Notes: generated by a model from the letters alone, not told the origin. DNA of 64,000 nucleotides from Dysgonomonas gadei ATCC BAA-286 (GCF_000213555.1 NZ_GL891979.1:352885-416884); one strand, 5' to 3'. Positions 18,201 through 27,913 are shown, counted from the first letter of the stretch. Made by a program: numbers and translations.

Positions 18201-19676
18201 ATGCCGGCCTGCAAATTTTTTTATCTGGTAGTTATATTTATTTCATCGGTAAATATAAATGCTCAGGTAGATTTACGAAATATAGAATTGTTAGGGAAAG
18301 TCCTTGATAGTAAGGGATCTGCCATTTCTGGGGTTGCCGTGACCGATGGCTATAATATTGTTACCACTGATAATAGGGGTGAATATAAGTTGTTGAGCAA
18401 TGCCACTGCCGACTTTGTGTATATATCTGTACCACCGGGCTATATTATTCCGGTGAAGGATAATGCCCCTCACTATTTCCAGCGGATAACCGACAAATCC
18501 GGATTGAAACAAAAATTTAATTTTATACTGGAAAAATCCGGACAAAATGAAGATAAGCATGTCCTGATTGCCTGTGCCGACCCTCAGGTCGGATTCGATG
18601 AGGAAATACCCATGCTGGGAGGAGCGTTAAAAGATATGGAATTGCTGGTTAACCAATATTATAAGCATCTGCCCGTGCATGGTATGATTTGCGGTGATAT
18701 AATAGCGGAGATAAGCAGGGAGCCAAAGTTTTTGGAACCGATAAAACAGATGTTTGCCAAAACAAATATCCCATTCTTCTATGCTGCCGGGAACCATGAT
18801 ATGGATGTGGACGGAAGATCGAACCATTATTCGAAGGAAACTTTCAAAAAAGCGCTAGGGCCGGCATACTATTCATTCAACAGAGGTAAAGTTCACTATA
18901 TTGTCCTTGATGATGTATTCTTTACGGCCCGGGGATATTCCTCCATCGGCTATCTTGATGAAAAGCAGTTATGCTGGCTCGAACAGGATTTGGCTCTTAT
19001 TCCCGAAGGTTCCACTGTAGTTGTTGCCTTCCATATACCAACTTATTCACCCGAAGCCCGGAAAGGAGAATATGTAAAGGAAGAAATGAACAAAGTGCTT
19101 CAAAACAGGAATAGCCTTTACAAAATGCTAAAACCATACAACGCTTTAATTCTTTCGGGGCATGAACATTATAACGAAAATTATCAGTTGGCAGATAATC
19201 TCTTCGAGCATGTTCATGCTGCCCTCTGTGGTATTTTCTGGCAAGCTCCCTATAATAGTGACGGTACCCCTTTAGGATATGCTGTTTATGAGTTTGACGG
19301 AAACCGTGTGAAATGGTATTATAAACCGATAGGAAAAGATAAGGATTATCAGTTTGATTCATATCTGCCGGAAGCCGATAAACATAAACCAGACGCCATT
19401 ATAGCAAACGTATGGAATTATGATCCTCAATGGAAAGTATATTGGTACGAAAACGGAGCTAAAATGGGCGAGATGAAGCAGTACAGGGGCTGGGATCCCG
19501 GCGTTGTGGATTATGTAGAGAAAAACCGGGAAAACTTCCGGTATAAATATATCGGGGCGGGACCGACAGAACATTTATTCTATGCCGAACCGATAGATAA
19601 AAACGCTGAGATAAAAATAGAGGTGATAGACCGGTTTGATAATGTATATACCGGAATACCGAAGAAAATAAAATAA
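18201..19676 (+). CDS. Calcineurin-like phosphoesterase (MetallophosN/C type), paralogue 2
   Basis: This tandem copy of the preceding gene is 491 residues long with the same architecture: signal ending near NINAQ, Ig-like N-domain, metallophosphoesterase core and C-terminal beta domain. The metal-binding motifs are kept (CADPQVGF, ICGDIIAE, AGNHDMDVD, VVAFHIPTYS, SGHEHYNEN), so both copies should be active. Clear differences are near the first metal motif, where IIHD becomes IIAE and the downstream helix changes, which may alter substrate choice. The near-identical length and collinear motifs point to a tandem duplication. Confidence 0.87.
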   Translation: MPACKFFYLVVIFISSVNINAQVDLRNIELLGKVLDSKGSAISGVAVTDGYNIVTTDNRGEYKLLSNATADFVYISVPPGYIIPVKDNAPHYFQRITDKSGLKQKFNFILEKSGQNEDKHVLIACADPQVGFDEEIPMLGGALKDMELLVNQYYKHLPVHGMICGDIIAEISREPKFLEPIKQMFAKTNIPFFYAAGNHDMDVDGRSNHYSKETFKKALGPAYYSFNRGKVHYIVLDDVFFTARGYSSIGYLDEKQLCWLEQDLALIPEGSTVVVAFHIPTYSPEARKGEYVKEEMNKVLQNRNSLYKMLKPYNALILSGHEHYNENYQLADNLFEHVHAALCGIFWQAPYNSDGTPLGYAVYEFDGNRVKWYYKPIGKDKDYQFDSYLPEADKHKPDAIIANVWNYDPQWKVYWYENGAKMGEMKQYRGWDPGVVDYVEKNRENFRYKYIGAGPTEHLFYAEPIDKNAEIKIEVIDRFDNVYTGIPKKIK

Positions 19677-19715
19677 TAAAGAAGAATATTAAGTGTAAAT
19701 CATAAAATATTAATT

Positions 19716-20381
19716 ATGAAATATTTTGTATATATAATCTTGTACTTGGTTGCAGTAAATACTTTTGCACAGCAAAAGCCTGATTTCAGAAATGATTATT
19801 ATGACAACAAGCGGGCACAACAGGAAAGCATCCCAAAAGTAAACGGAGCAATTGTAATGCTTGGAAACAGCCTTACCGAGCGAGGTTTGTGGTGGGAATA
19901 TTTTCCCGGAAAGAAGATATTGAACAGAGGAATCGGTGGCGATATTTTATGCGGTATGATTGACCGGTTACCCGATATATTAAAAAACAAGCCCTCTAAA
20001 ATGTTTATTACAGCCGGAATTAATGATATTCTGTTTCATAATATAACGAAAGAGGAATTTGAAATCCGGTACGATACAATTATAAATTTAATATCGAGGG
20101 AGCAACCCCGTTGCCGTATATATCTTGAAAGCTTATTGCCAGTCAACGATATTGTAAATCCCGGTAGTGTATTCTTAAAAGATAAGAACGGTACAATAAA
20201 AGAATTTAATGAACTTATTAAAGAAATAGCAAAAAAGCACCGGCTAAAATACATTGATATTCATTCAGGTTTATTAGACGACGGACATCTCAATGCCGGC
20301 TACACTGCTGATGGCATTCATCTGAATGAAAAAGGATACTTGATTTGGGCTACATTGCTAAAACCATACATCAATGAATAA
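19716..20381 (+). CDS. SGNH/GDSL hydrolase (probable carbohydrate esterase)
   Basis: The 221-residue secreted protein has a signal ending near NTFAQ. The SGNH blocks are in order: MLGNSLTERG (block I; nucleophile Ser in GNSLT), NRGIGGDI (block II Gly), TAGINDI (block III Asn) and DGIHLNEKG (block V Asp and His). The family removes acyl groups such as acetyl from sugars. It overlaps the next gene by 8 bases, so the two are probably translationally coupled. Within this locus it likely deacylates the target glycan before the glycosidases act; the actual acyl group is not known. Confidence 0.85.
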   Translation: MKYFVYIILYLVAVNTFAQQKPDFRNDYYDNKRAQQESIPKVNGAIVMLGNSLTERGLWWEYFPGKKILNRGIGGDILCGMIDRLPDILKNKPSKMFITAGINDILFHNITKEEFEIRYDTIINLISREQPRCRIYLESLLPVNDIVNPGSVFLKDKNGTIKEFNELIKEIAKKHRLKYIDIHSGLLDDGHLNAGYTADGIHLNEKGYLIWATLLKPYINE

Positions 20382-22194
20382 AACATCACTTATTTTATTT
20401 TTTACCCTGATATTTTCAGTTTCCCTGATATCGTGTAAAAATATACAAAGCACGAAGGAAATCACTACTGATGTTCTGGTTATCGGTGGTACCACCAGTG
20501 GCACGTCTGCAGGGATATCTTCTGCCAGAGAAGGTGTTAAAACACTTATAGTAGAAGAAAGCCCGTGGCTCGGGGGTATGTTTACAGCTCAGGGTGTTGG
20601 AGCCTGCGACGGGAACCACAATTTACACTCGGGTATATGGAATGAGTTCAGGGAAAAACTTCGCAACAGATATGGAGGTATTGGCGGTGTATGGACAGGC
20701 TGGGTGAGCAGTACGTTATTCGAGCCCCATGTAGGTGACAGTATTTTCAAATCGATGGCTGTGGCCGAAAAAGATTTGACGGTACTTCATGGTTATTTTC
20801 TTGATGATATACTGAAAGAAGGGAATACGGTCACTGGCGCTGTTTTCTGCAACGATAAGAACGAGAAATTAATTGTTCATGCTAAAATCACAGTAGATGC
20901 CACTGATATCGGCGAAAGCCTGAAAATGGCAAAAGCCGGTTACAGGTTGGGAATGGATTCAAAGAATGAAACCGGAGAAAAGGGCGCTCCTGAACAATCA
21001 AACGGTATCGTACAGGATCTGACCTGGGTTGCCATACTGAAAGATTACGGAGAAGGAGCAGATAAAACAATCCCTAAGCCTCAGGGTTATAATCCGGAAA
21101 TTTTTCATGGTTGCTGCAAAGAAACTGTCGATTCGATACAAATCGACTGCCGGCGGATGCTCGATTATGGAAAAATGCCGAATAACAAGTATATGATCAA
21201 CTGGCCTAAATCCGGTAACGATATTTATCTTAACGTAATAGAACTGCCTCGCAAAGAACAGGAAAAAGAACTCCAAAAAGCGAAAGAACATACGCTCTGT
21301 TTTATATATTATATACAGAATGAGTTAGGGTTCAAACATCTGGGATTAGCAGATGATGAATTTGACACACCGGACAAATTAGCATATAAACCATATCATA
21401 GGGAAGGGCGCAGACTTAAAGGATTGTCTTTCCTGACTTTCAACCATGTTGAAAATCCATACGGCCAAAAGGAGTTTTTATACAGGACAGGCATATCGGT
21501 AGGTAATTATCCGGTCGATCATCATCATGGGAAAAATCCAGAGGCTCCTAAAATAGGCTTTGATCCCGTTCCGTCTTTTAATGTTCCGCTGGGGTCTCTT
21601 ATTCCTGAAACTGTAGACGGCCTGATAGTGTCGGATAAAGCTATTTCAGTATCGAATCTCATCAATGGGTCTACCCGCCTGCAACCTGTAGTTCTGCTTA
21701 CCGGGCAGGCTGCCGGAATTCTGGCGGCATTATCAGTAAAAGAGGATAAACAGCCACGCGGGGTATCAGTAAGGGATGTTCAATCTGTCTTGCTGGAGAG
21801 AAAGGCATACATTATGCCTTTATACGACATTCTGCCGTCCGACCCCGACTTTGAAGTGATACAGAAAGTCAGCGCGACCGGGATATTAAAAACAACAGGT
21901 GAGCCATTTGGTTGGGCAAACCGTACATGGTTCTATCCGGATACAACAATCACAGTTGCTGAATTTACAAAAGGGCTCAATTCTTTCGATCCTGAATCGG
22001 AAATTATAGATGATAATAAACTGCTTACCGAAGATGCAGCCGTTAAATATATTTACCGGATTACGGGACAAAGCAAAACCGATGGGAAAGTATATTCGAC
22101 CAAACCGGTTACAAAACGCGGACTGGCGGTGATACTGGACAGGTTGCTCAATCCTTTCAGTAAAGAAATCGGATTTGACGGACACTATCAATAA
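20374..22194 (+). CDS. FAD-dependent oxidoreductase lipoprotein (FAD_oxidored family)
   Basis: The 606-residue protein starts with a lipoprotein signal (SVSLISC, Cys near residue 21). A Rossmann FAD-binding site follows: DVLVIGGTTSGTSAG, with the ribose-binding acid in LIVEESPWLGG. A second FAD-contact motif lies near VDATDIGESLKMAKAG, and the fold closes with LTGQAAGILAAL. It belongs to the FAD-dependent oxidoreductase family PF12831, often found in Bacteroidetes sugar loci but with few known reactions. Its export signal implies redox chemistry in the periplasm or at the surface, possibly on a sugar or cyclitol. The reaction and electron acceptor cannot be stated. Confidence 0.82.
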   Translation: MNKTSLILFFTLIFSVSLISCKNIQSTKEITTDVLVIGGTTSGTSAGISSAREGVKTLIVEESPWLGGMFTAQGVGACDGNHNLHSGIWNEFREKLRNRYGGIGGVWTGWVSSTLFEPHVGDSIFKSMAVAEKDLTVLHGYFLDDILKEGNTVTGAVFCNDKNEKLIVHAKITVDATDIGESLKMAKAGYRLGMDSKNETGEKGAPEQSNGIVQDLTWVAILKDYGEGADKTIPKPQGYNPEIFHGCCKETVDSIQIDCRRMLDYGKMPNNKYMINWPKSGNDIYLNVIELPRKEQEKELQKAKEHTLCFIYYIQNELGFKHLGLADDEFDTPDKLAYKPYHREGRRLKGLSFLTFNHVENPYGQKEFLYRTGISVGNYPVDHHHGKNPEAPKIGFDPVPSFNVPLGSLIPETVDGLIVSDKAISVSNLINGSTRLQPVVLLTGQAAGILAALSVKEDKQPRGVSVRDVQSVLLERKAYIMPLYDILPSDPDFEVIQKVSATGILKTTGEPFGWANRTWFYPDTTITVAEFTKGLNSFDPESEIIDDNKLLTEDAAVKYIYRITGQSKTDGKVYSTKPVTKRGLAVILDRLLNPFSKEIGFDGHYQ

Positions 22195-22260
22195 AAATAT
22201 GTGGAAAGAAGTTGAAACAGGTATGCATAACGGTGGCATAATAAAATAAATTCCTGAAGG

Positions 22261-23670
22261 ATGGATGACAGGTCATGTGCACTGGATGCACTTAGAGGAT
22301 ACGCCATTGTGACAATGGTTTTGTCGGGAGCCGTAGTCTACGGCGTCCTGCCCGGATGGATGTATCATGCACAGGTACCTCCTCCCACCCATGTTTTTAA
22401 CCCCGCAGCACCGGGAATAACATGGGTCGATTTAGTCTTCCCCTTTTTCTTGTTTGCTATGGGTTCAGCATTTCCTTTTTCTATCAGGAAGAGACTGGAG
22501 AGAGGGGAGTCTAAATTGAAGCTTATTTACGATGCACTGAAAAGAAGTATCCAATTGACATTCTTTGCCATCTTTATCCGGCATTTCTATCCTTATGTAT
22601 TGAGTAATCCGGAGGATGCAAGGGCTTGGGGGCTGTCCCTGCTGTGTTTCGTTCTTCTGTTCCCTATGTTTATGCGGATACCGTTAAAGATGCCCGCTTG
22701 GGCGCATACGGCAATCAAACTGTCAGCTTATGGCATTGCCCTTGTATTATTGTTGACGGTAGATTATGCCGATGGGCGCAAGTTTGACCCGCATTTTAGT
22801 AATATCATCATTCTTATTCTGGCCAATATGGCTTTATTCGGTTCGCTGATCTACATTTTTACGATAAAAAGTAAAGTGTGGCGCATAGCTGTATTGCCTT
22901 TCATAATGGCTGTTTTTCTGGGAAAGGATGCGGAAGGTAGTTTTGTCAGCGAGATATATAATTTTACACCTCTGGCATGGATGTACAAATTCGAATATCT
23001 GAAATATCTGTTCATCGTATTGCCGGGCAGTATTGCCGGAGAATATCTGATGGAGTGGATGAATGCAAGAAAGCGGATAGAGCAGAAGCCGGATGTAAAG
23101 GAACAGAATGTATCGTATCAGATTTTGTTTATTTCTGTAATACTTATTATAGTCAATCTGTGTTGTTTATATAATCGTTGGCTATTGGTAAACCTATTCA
23201 TAAATGCCGCGCTGATTGCTTATGGCTATTTCATTCTGAGAAAAAACGCGACAGTGAATGAGCAGCTATGGAAGAACCTGTTTACGACAGGCAGTTATCT
23301 CGTACTGTTAGGACTGTTTTTCGAAGCCTATCAGGATGGGATAAAGAAAGATCCTTCTACATACAGCTACTATTTCCTTACTTCGGGGCTGGCCTTTATG
23401 GCGATGATAGCATTCCATGTTATCTGTGATTATTGTAAATGCCGTCATAGTACAAGTTTTCTCGTCATGTCGGGGCAGAATCCGATGATAGCCTATGTGG
23501 CTACAGGCTTGTTCACTGTGCCATTGCTGAGCCTGACTAGTATATATTCCGTCTTCGATTTTTTTCAGCACAATGCGTGGTTGGGATTCTTGCAAGGGGT
23601 AATACTGACAGCTATAGCGGTGCTGGTGACAATGTTCTTTACTAAGATAAAATGGTTTTGGCGAACGTAG
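22261..23670 (+). CDS. DUF5009 / heparan-alpha-glucosaminide N-acetyltransferase-like membrane protein
   Basis: The 469-residue polytopic inner-membrane protein opens with RSCALDALRGYAIVTMVLSG, the conserved N-terminal motif of DUF5009 and the related acyltransferase family. About eleven or twelve hydrophobic helices follow. The segment WVDLVFPFFLFAMGSAFPFS and the late SGQNPMIAYVATG are also typical. Relatives transfer acetyl from cytoplasmic acetyl-CoA to a sugar outside the membrane. The start at 22261 is preceded by CCTGAAGG. It is the last + strand gene of the first locus, 66 bases after the oxidoreductase, and is followed by a strong hairpin. Its target here may be the glycan processed by the locus. 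Confidence 0.82.
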   Translation: MDDRSCALDALRGYAIVTMVLSGAVVYGVLPGWMYHAQVPPPTHVFNPAAPGITWVDLVFPFFLFAMGSAFPFSIRKRLERGESKLKLIYDALKRSIQLTFFAIFIRHFYPYVLSNPEDARAWGLSLLCFVLLFPMFMRIPLKMPAWAHTAIKLSAYGIALVLLLTVDYADGRKFDPHFSNIIILILANMALFGSLIYIFTIKSKVWRIAVLPFIMAVFLGKDAEGSFVSEIYNFTPLAWMYKFEYLKYLFIVLPGSIAGEYLMEWMNARKRIEQKPDVKEQNVSYQILFISVILIIVNLCCLYNRWLLVNLFINAALIAYGYFILRKNATVNEQLWKNLFTTGSYLVLLGLFFEAYQDGIKKDPSTYSYYFLTSGLAFMAMIAFHVICDYCKCRHSTSFLVMSGQNPMIAYVATGLFTVPLLSLTSIYSVFDFFQHNAWLGFLQGVILTAIAVLVTMFFTKIKWFWRT

Positions 23671-23698
23671 TTTCACCATATTTTATATAAAGATTATC

Positions 23699-23738
23699 CC
23701 TGTTTATTTACAGATGTTTATTTCTGTAGATAAACAGG
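23699..23738. terminator. Bidirectional terminator between the two glycan loci
   Basis: CCTGTTTATTTACAG (23699-23713) and CTGTAGATAAACAGG (23724-23738) form a 15-bp stem with one G-U wobble around a 10-nt loop. An A/T-rich tail follows on both sides. It separates the convergent DUF5009 and GH2 genes and can serve both. Confidence 0.75.
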
Positions 23739-23764
23739 ATATCTATTTTTTCAATTTACCGTGT

Positions 23765-26266
23765 TTATTTAGATGTTTTTATCTCGATAGATACGTCCTC
23801 AAATCCATCTGACTTAGCCTTCAATATTATCTTTCCACTATTCTTGTTTGATTGGACAACAACGAGTGCTTTGCCGTTGAATAATTTACGCGAAGGCTTT
23901 TTCAGAGAATTAGAATCTGTTGGGTCTCCATTATCCGTTCCGGCTATAAATCCATTGCCCTCAATGCTGAAGTCTATCAGGTTATCAGCTACAGGTATTG
24001 CATTCCCTTCTGCATCCAGAATTTCGACTGTTACAAATGACAGGTCTTTGCCATCGGCCTTGATTGTTTGCCTGTCGGCAGTGAGTCTGATGCTGACTGC
24101 TTCTCCTGTTGTTTTGACTTCTTTTGTCATAACTTCTCGGCCATTTTTATAGGAGATGGCTTTGAGTGTGCCCTTTTTGTATGGTACTCGCCAGAACACA
24201 TGAAATTGGTCGTCCGTTTTTGACTTTTTGCCCAATGATTTACCATTCAGGAACAGTTCTACTTCATCTGCATTGTTGTAGTATGCCCATACATCTATAT
24301 CCTGTCCTTCCTGCCAGTTCCAGTGCGGAAATATATGCAACACATCCTTATCTGTCCACTCGCTCTGGTACATATAGTATATATCCTTCGGGAAACCCGC
24401 CAGATCCATAATGCCGAAATAAGAGCTACGGGAGGGCCACCAGAAAGGAGTCGGTTCGCCCAGATAATCGAATCCTGTCCATAAATATACACCCGATATA
24501 TGATCATACTTTTTCACCAGCCGCCATGTGTCTTCGTGTGTTGTACCCCATGGTACATGGCAATTGTCGTATGACGAGCAGTGGTGTACAGGCCTGTCGA
24601 ATGGCTTATCCCATCGTTCGGGCCAAATGCTCATGCTGTCGGATGGCATTTGATAGTAACCGCGTGACATCAGAGCCGAAGTTGATTCTGTAATAATTAA
24701 ACTTTGGTTAGGAAACTTCTCATGAAAATCAATCCAATTGTATTCATGGTAATTGAATCCGATTATATCCATTGCCCCTGAACGAAAAATATGGTTCGAC
24801 GGTTCAGTTTCATTGTTACCGGTAATTATCGGTCGGGTAGGGTCAATTTTCCTTACTATATCGGCTAACTTAACAGTCAATAATGAGTTTATATGTAATT
24901 CTTTCGGCTTTACATTTTTCTTGTCTAATGTGTTTGCGAAGTTTAGTACCATATTTGCTTGCTGCAGATCCAATGTATCCGCATCGATATGGGACCATTG
25001 CTCCAGCACCTCGTTACCTATACACCACATGAATATAGAAGGGTGATTTCTATCTCGAAGAATAAGATCGGTCAAATCTTTTTCATGCCATTCGGGAAAG
25101 TATTGAGAATAATCGTAGGGCGATTTTTTCTTTCGCCACATATCAAACGTTTCGTCCATTACAATAAATCCCATTTTGTCGCATAGGTCAAGTAACTCGG
25201 GGGCGGGGGGATTGTGCGCGGTACGAATACCATTACACCCCATTTCTTTCAGCATCTCCAGTTGCCGTTCTATCGCACGAGTATTTACTGCCGCTCCCAG
25301 ACAGCCAAGATCGTGATGATTACATACACCTTTTATCTTAACCGACTTTCCATTCAGAAAGAAGCCTTTCTCCGCGTCGAATGAAAAATAGCGTATTCCT
25401 AGAGGAGTTTCGTATTCATCTACAATTTTGTCATTTTGTTTTATCTGTGTGATGATTTTATATAAATATGGATTTTCTACAGACCAGAGCACAGGTTTCT
25501 CAATGCTAATGGACTGTTCTATTTCACCATTGGCCTGTGCATCTATTTTCAGCTTCCCATTTGTTTGGGTAATTTCTCTTCCTTTGGCATCAACCAGTAT
25601 AGAATAGATATCTGCATTTTGTGATGTTGACTCTGTGTTGCGGATATTGGAGATAATTTTTATTTCAGCTTTTTGCTCAGAAACTACAGGTGTTGTAACA
25701 TAAGTACCCCAATGATCAACATGTACAGGATTAACTGTTACCAGCCATACATTACGGTATATGCCCGAACCCGAATACCAACGTGAGTTAGGCTGTTGGG
25801 AATTATCTACCCGCACGGCAATCACATTCTTTTCTTCGGGTTTGATGTATGGAGTGAGGTCGTAACGGAACGATATATATCCATTAGGCCGTTCACCTAG
25901 AAAGTGGCCGTTTATCCATACTTTGCTGTTCCAGTAGATACCGTCGAAGTCGATATAAAAGTTCTTGTCTTCTTTTGATTTACCGACAGTAAATTCTTTT
26001 CTGTACCATCCTATACCTCCGGGCAAAGCGCCGCCACCGGGAGTTGCCGGGTTGTCCGAAGAAAAATCAGCTTCTATACTCCAGTCGTGAGGGAGATTTA
26101 ATGTTCTCCACTTTGAGTCGTCATATTGGATATTGTATGCCAGGGAATCGTCTCCCAGACAGAACTTCCAGTTGTCTGTAAAATCGGCAGTATCCCTCAC
26201 TTTATCCTGTGTAGTACATGAAAGTAAGATTGTACTTATAAGAAGGAGTATGTAATATCTTTTCAT
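23765..26266 (-). CDS. GH2 family beta-galactosidase-like enzyme
   Basis: The 833-residue lipoprotein (signal ending STILLSC) has a GH2 sugar-binding jelly roll (LPHDWSIEADF near residue 60, PGGIGWYRKEF), an Ig-like domain, a TIM barrel and a C-terminal region with Ig-like modules (KADGKDLSFVTVEILDAEGN). The acid/base is Glu419 in MWCIGNEV and the nucleophile is Glu527 in IITESTS. Length and layout match Bacteroidetes GH2 enzymes with DUF4982-type tails. In a xyloglucan locus the expected job is removing beta-1,2-linked galactose from xylose side chains, as for BoGH2A. It is the last gene of the leftward operon, separated from GH5 by a hairpin. Confidence 0.9.
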   Translation of the reverse strand: MKRYYILLLISTILLSCTTQDKVRDTADFTDNWKFCLGDDSLAYNIQYDDSKWRTLNLPHDWSIEADFSSDNPATPGGGALPGGIGWYRKEFTVGKSKEDKNFYIDFDGIYWNSKVWINGHFLGERPNGYISFRYDLTPYIKPEEKNVIAVRVDNSQQPNSRWYSGSGIYRNVWLVTVNPVHVDHWGTYVTTPVVSEQKAEIKIISNIRNTESTSQNADIYSILVDAKGREITQTNGKLKIDAQANGEIEQSISIEKPVLWSVENPYLYKIITQIKQNDKIVDEYETPLGIRYFSFDAEKGFFLNGKSVKIKGVCNHHDLGCLGAAVNTRAIERQLEMLKEMGCNGIRTAHNPPAPELLDLCDKMGFIVMDETFDMWRKKKSPYDYSQYFPEWHEKDLTDLILRDRNHPSIFMWCIGNEVLEQWSHIDADTLDLQQANMVLNFANTLDKKNVKPKELHINSLLTVKLADIVRKIDPTRPIITGNNETEPSNHIFRSGAMDIIGFNYHEYNWIDFHEKFPNQSLIITESTSALMSRGYYQMPSDSMSIWPERWDKPFDRPVHHCSSYDNCHVPWGTTHEDTWRLVKKYDHISGVYLWTGFDYLGEPTPFWWPSRSSYFGIMDLAGFPKDIYYMYQSEWTDKDVLHIFPHWNWQEGQDIDVWAYYNNADEVELFLNGKSLGKKSKTDDQFHVFWRVPYKKGTLKAISYKNGREVMTKEVKTTGEAVSIRLTADRQTIKADGKDLSFVTVEILDAEGNAIPVADNLIDFSIEGNGFIAGTDNGDPTDSNSLKKPSRKLFNGKALVVVQSNKNSGKIILKAKSDGFEDVSIEIKTSK

Positions 26267-26308
26267 AATGCGTATAATTCAATCCCGACAATCGGGAGTA
26301 GAGAGAAT

Positions 26309-26334
26309 AAAGGCCGGACCATATTCCGGCCTTT
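26309..26334 (-). terminator. Hairpin between GH5 and GH2 genes
   Basis: AAAGGCCGGA (26309-26318) pairs perfectly with TCCGGCCTTT (26325-26334) around a 6-nt loop. Reading leftward, only a short TTTATT tail follows, so this may be a partial terminator lowering GH2 expression. Confidence 0.6.
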
Positions 26335-26401
26335 ACCTTTTGTGAACTCTGTGAATTCAAAAAAGCCCTAAAAACCTTTGCCCTAAAAACCTAAAATGTA
26401 T

Positions 26402-27874
26402 TTAATTTCCTGCATCTATAATAGCACTGATAGCATCGGCATGCACTTGTTCCCCGGTAGCCCTGTCGAAGAGGCCTGAAGCTTTATCTCCGGTTACACC
26501 ATTGTCCCAATAAACTGGTACCATTCCGTTTTTTAGTGCTGCTTTTGTTATATAATTCAAATAATAATTGCGTGCTTTTATGTGATTGGCATAATCTGCT
26601 GCCGGAAGAGATGTTCTTAGCGAAGCTGCATATTCACCTAATATTACAGGAAAGCCTTTGTCTACGAAATTTGTTTTCATTCTGGCAAACTGAGTATCGG
26701 CCCAGTCTTCCTGTCCCCATGAAGCTGTACCTGCACCAGTGAAATCTTTTCCCCACAAGAATACTGAATTATTTTCTTGCAGACAGAATTCGTAAGGGTC
26801 GTAGTAATGTACCTCAGCCATCATACGGTTTGCTGTGGCATCTGTCGACATTTTCAGGGAACTTACAGCCAGGTCTATATTTGTGTTGTATGCCTGTACA
26901 ATCAGATTACGCCAGGCATTTCGTCCGCCTGTGGCACGTACTGCATCTATAAAGGATTGATTATAAGAAAGCTGTACTTCAATATTTTCGGCAGTAGGGG
27001 TGCCGTAGTCTTTATGTACTTCATTGGTGCCTGCAAACAATAAGTGTTCGTCATAGTCGCGGAAATAGATTGCTATTTGTTTCCATAATGCTTTCTGTTT
27101 CTTGTTCACTTCCTCCTGTTTGTCGTATGTCGGATTTTCTTCGAGCCATCCGCCGTCCCAGTGTATATTGATGATGGCGTACATATCGTTGTCCACGCAG
27201 TAGTCTACTACTTCCTTAACACGTGCCAGCCACGAATCTTTTATTTTATATGTAGTTTGATCCTCAAGATAGGCATTCCATGCACACGGTATACGCACGG
27301 TATTGAACCCCGCTGCCTTCACTCCGTCTATCAGCTTTTTCGATGTTTTGGCATTTCCCCAAGATGTTTCTCCGGCAGAAGTACCATCGGTTGCCTCAAG
27401 CGAGTTCCCCAGATTCCAACCTATTTTCATTTTTGTAGCCAATGCGGGAGCATCGCTGTCCATACCCGTTTTATCGGGGTCGATATAATCCGGTATTACA
27501 GGATCAGGTGTTTTTGCAGCCTGTGTTAGTGTAATGGTGATGTTTTCCGCACCTGTGGCAGATAGGGTAAATGTAGCGGAACGAGATTCCTCCAAATCAT
27601 TCGGGTCTGCGGTTATTGTTACTGAGGCGTTCCCTTTGGCCGTTTGAATCGAAGGTTTTACCCACGAATCGGAGGGGAAATCTATCCGCCAGGTTGTATT
27701 CGATGTTATCTCCATTTTGGAAGTGCCACCATCAGCCTCGAAAGGAAAGGTGGTAGGTGTTGCCGAAATGGAAGCCTCTATGGATGGCTCCGTTATCGGA
27801 TCATCATCGTCGCCGCAGGCCCAGAAGGGTAGCAGTAAGCATAGTAGGGTTAATGTATATTTGAATATTCTCAT
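26402..27874 (-). CDS. GH5 endo-beta-glucanase with BACON domain (xyloglucanase candidate)
   Basis: The 490-residue surface lipoprotein (signal ending LLPFWAC) has a BACON module at residues about 33-120 (PFEADGGTSKMEITSNTTWRI ... FTLSATGAENITITLTQAA), a Pro-rich linker, and a GH5 catalytic domain. The domain opens with MKIGWNLGNSLEA, the usual start of subfamily GH5_4. The acid/base is Glu285 in FAGTNEVH and the nucleophile Glu414 in VILGEYAAS. The BACON-GH5_4 layout and the surrounding genes match BoGH5A, the surface endo-xyloglucanase of the Bacteroides ovatus xyloglucan locus. I infer the same role: making the first backbone cuts at the cell surface. A plain endo-beta-1,4-glucanase is the alternative. 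Confidence 0.88.
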   Translation of the reverse strand: MRIFKYTLTLLCLLLPFWACGDDDDPITEPSIEASISATPTTFPFEADGGTSKMEITSNTTWRIDFPSDSWVKPSIQTAKGNASVTITADPNDLEESRSATFTLSATGAENITITLTQAAKTPDPVIPDYIDPDKTGMDSDAPALATKMKIGWNLGNSLEATDGTSAGETSWGNAKTSKKLIDGVKAAGFNTVRIPCAWNAYLEDQTTYKIKDSWLARVKEVVDYCVDNDMYAIINIHWDGGWLEENPTYDKQEEVNKKQKALWKQIAIYFRDYDEHLLFAGTNEVHKDYGTPTAENIEVQLSYNQSFIDAVRATGGRNAWRNLIVQAYNTNIDLAVSSLKMSTDATANRMMAEVHYYDPYEFCLQENNSVFLWGKDFTGAGTASWGQEDWADTQFARMKTNFVDKGFPVILGEYAASLRTSLPAADYANHIKARNYYLNYITKAALKNGMVPVYWDNGVTGDKASGLFDRATGEQVHADAISAIIDAGN

Positions 27875-27913
27875 GTTGTCAGAAATTTCGTTTTATGTTT
27901 AATTGAAAAAGAC

